From: Bacteroidota bacterium
GTDB taxonomy: Bacteria; Bacteroidota; Bacteroidia; B-17B0; B-17BO
Reading direction: 5' to 3'
Length of the DNA: 7,979 bases
Assembly (NCBI GenBank): GCA_025356715.1
Contig: JANXRU010000269.1
Coordinates: 1 to 7,979 of the forward strand
How positions within the stretch are numbered: position 1 is the stretch's first letter; every line of letters begins with the position of its first letter. Position numbers and translations under genes: made by a program. Below, in pieces: positions 7,730-7,979 of this stretch. A model generated the notes under the pieces. That model had not been told where the DNA came from, ran no database searches, and saw nothing but the letters and a program-made list of their open reading frames with translations.

Positions 7730-7873
7730 CAGTTATTACAACGATAAATACTGTTTAATATTGCTCCAATTTTACTAATAATATGAGGTAATTTGAGTTT
7801 TTAATAAGCTTTATGTTAATTGAAATATATAAATGACTCAAAGATTAGAAGTTATTTTTTATTAAGACGATTA

Positions 7874-7889
7874 ACAGAAATTCTTCTGT
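7874..7889. repeat. Short perfect inverted repeat (6-bp stem, 4-nt loop)
   Basis: ACAGAA and TTCTGT flank the loop ATTC. The stem is short and AT-rich, and no T-run follows directly on either strand (a T6 run starts about 20 nt later on the plus strand), so it is a poor intrinsic terminator. It could equally be an operator half-site pair or chance in AT-rich DNA. Confidence 0.3.
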
Positions 7890-7979
7890 AATCTAAGCTA
7901 AATTATAGTTTTTTGAGGAAGTATTAAAGAAAAAAAAGGATAAGATTGGACTATTTATTACTATTAGAAATTAGTTTTA

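Larger units (their letters stand above)
7690..7979. other. AT-rich intergenic region upstream of porV2, no gene seen
   Basis: I read all frames of these 290 bases. The plus-strand ATGs hit a stop within about 10 codons, and no minus-strand frame stays open from the right edge, so no partial gene enters here. There is no tRNA-like fold, CRISPR-like repeat or insertion-sequence end. It contains the candidate porV2 promoter close to the gene and a short hairpin near 7874-7889; the rest is featureless A/T-rich sequence. It most likely carries the 5' regulatory region of the porV2-porU2 operon and the end of whatever lies to the right. Confidence 0.7.

Noticed and set aside
7741..7979. Partial gene or small RNA entering from the right edge
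   Set aside because: All six frames are broken by stops within a few codons, and I saw no extended stem or conserved RNA motif.

Overview
The window looks like AT-rich chromosomal DNA from a member of the Bacteroidota. The evidence is a gene pair resembling type IX secretion system (T9SS) PorV and PorU components, a YPNPF/GVYLYRV-type C-terminal domain, A-rich sequence before start codons in place of a clear Shine-Dalgarno site, and generally low GC. The genus cannot be told from the sequence.

Layout. Positions 1-967 (minus) hold the N-terminal 322 codons of a glutamine-hydrolysing asparagine synthase that runs off the left edge. Divergent from it, with only 27 nt between the start codons, is a RdgB/HAM1-type XTP/dITP diphosphatase (995-1576, plus). 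Its stop codon is 1 nt from the stop of the large convergent gene at 1578-6605 (minus). That gene encodes a 1675-residue secreted gingipain-type (C25) cysteine peptidase, best matched to the putative T9SS sortase PorU2. It follows, after 4 nt, a PorV/PorQ-like outer-membrane beta-barrel gene (6610-7689, minus), probably PorV2. The last 290 nt hold no gene; they contain the likely promoter region of the porV2-porU2 operon and one small hairpin.

How the genes work together. The two large genes form a clear functional unit. The barrel probably anchors or shuttles substrates at the outer membrane, and the C25 peptidase probably cleaves sorting domains and joins cargo to the surface. This would be a second version of the canonical PorV-PorU pair. 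The asparagine synthase and RdgB genes look like ordinary metabolic and nucleotide-pool housekeeping neighbours with no evident link to the T9SS pair.

Most interesting point. The middle of the PorU2-like protein (about residues 1037-1197) has a cysteine-containing segment whose pattern strongly recalls the ILEI/FAM3 (PANDER-like) fold. I would not expect that domain in a T9SS sortase.
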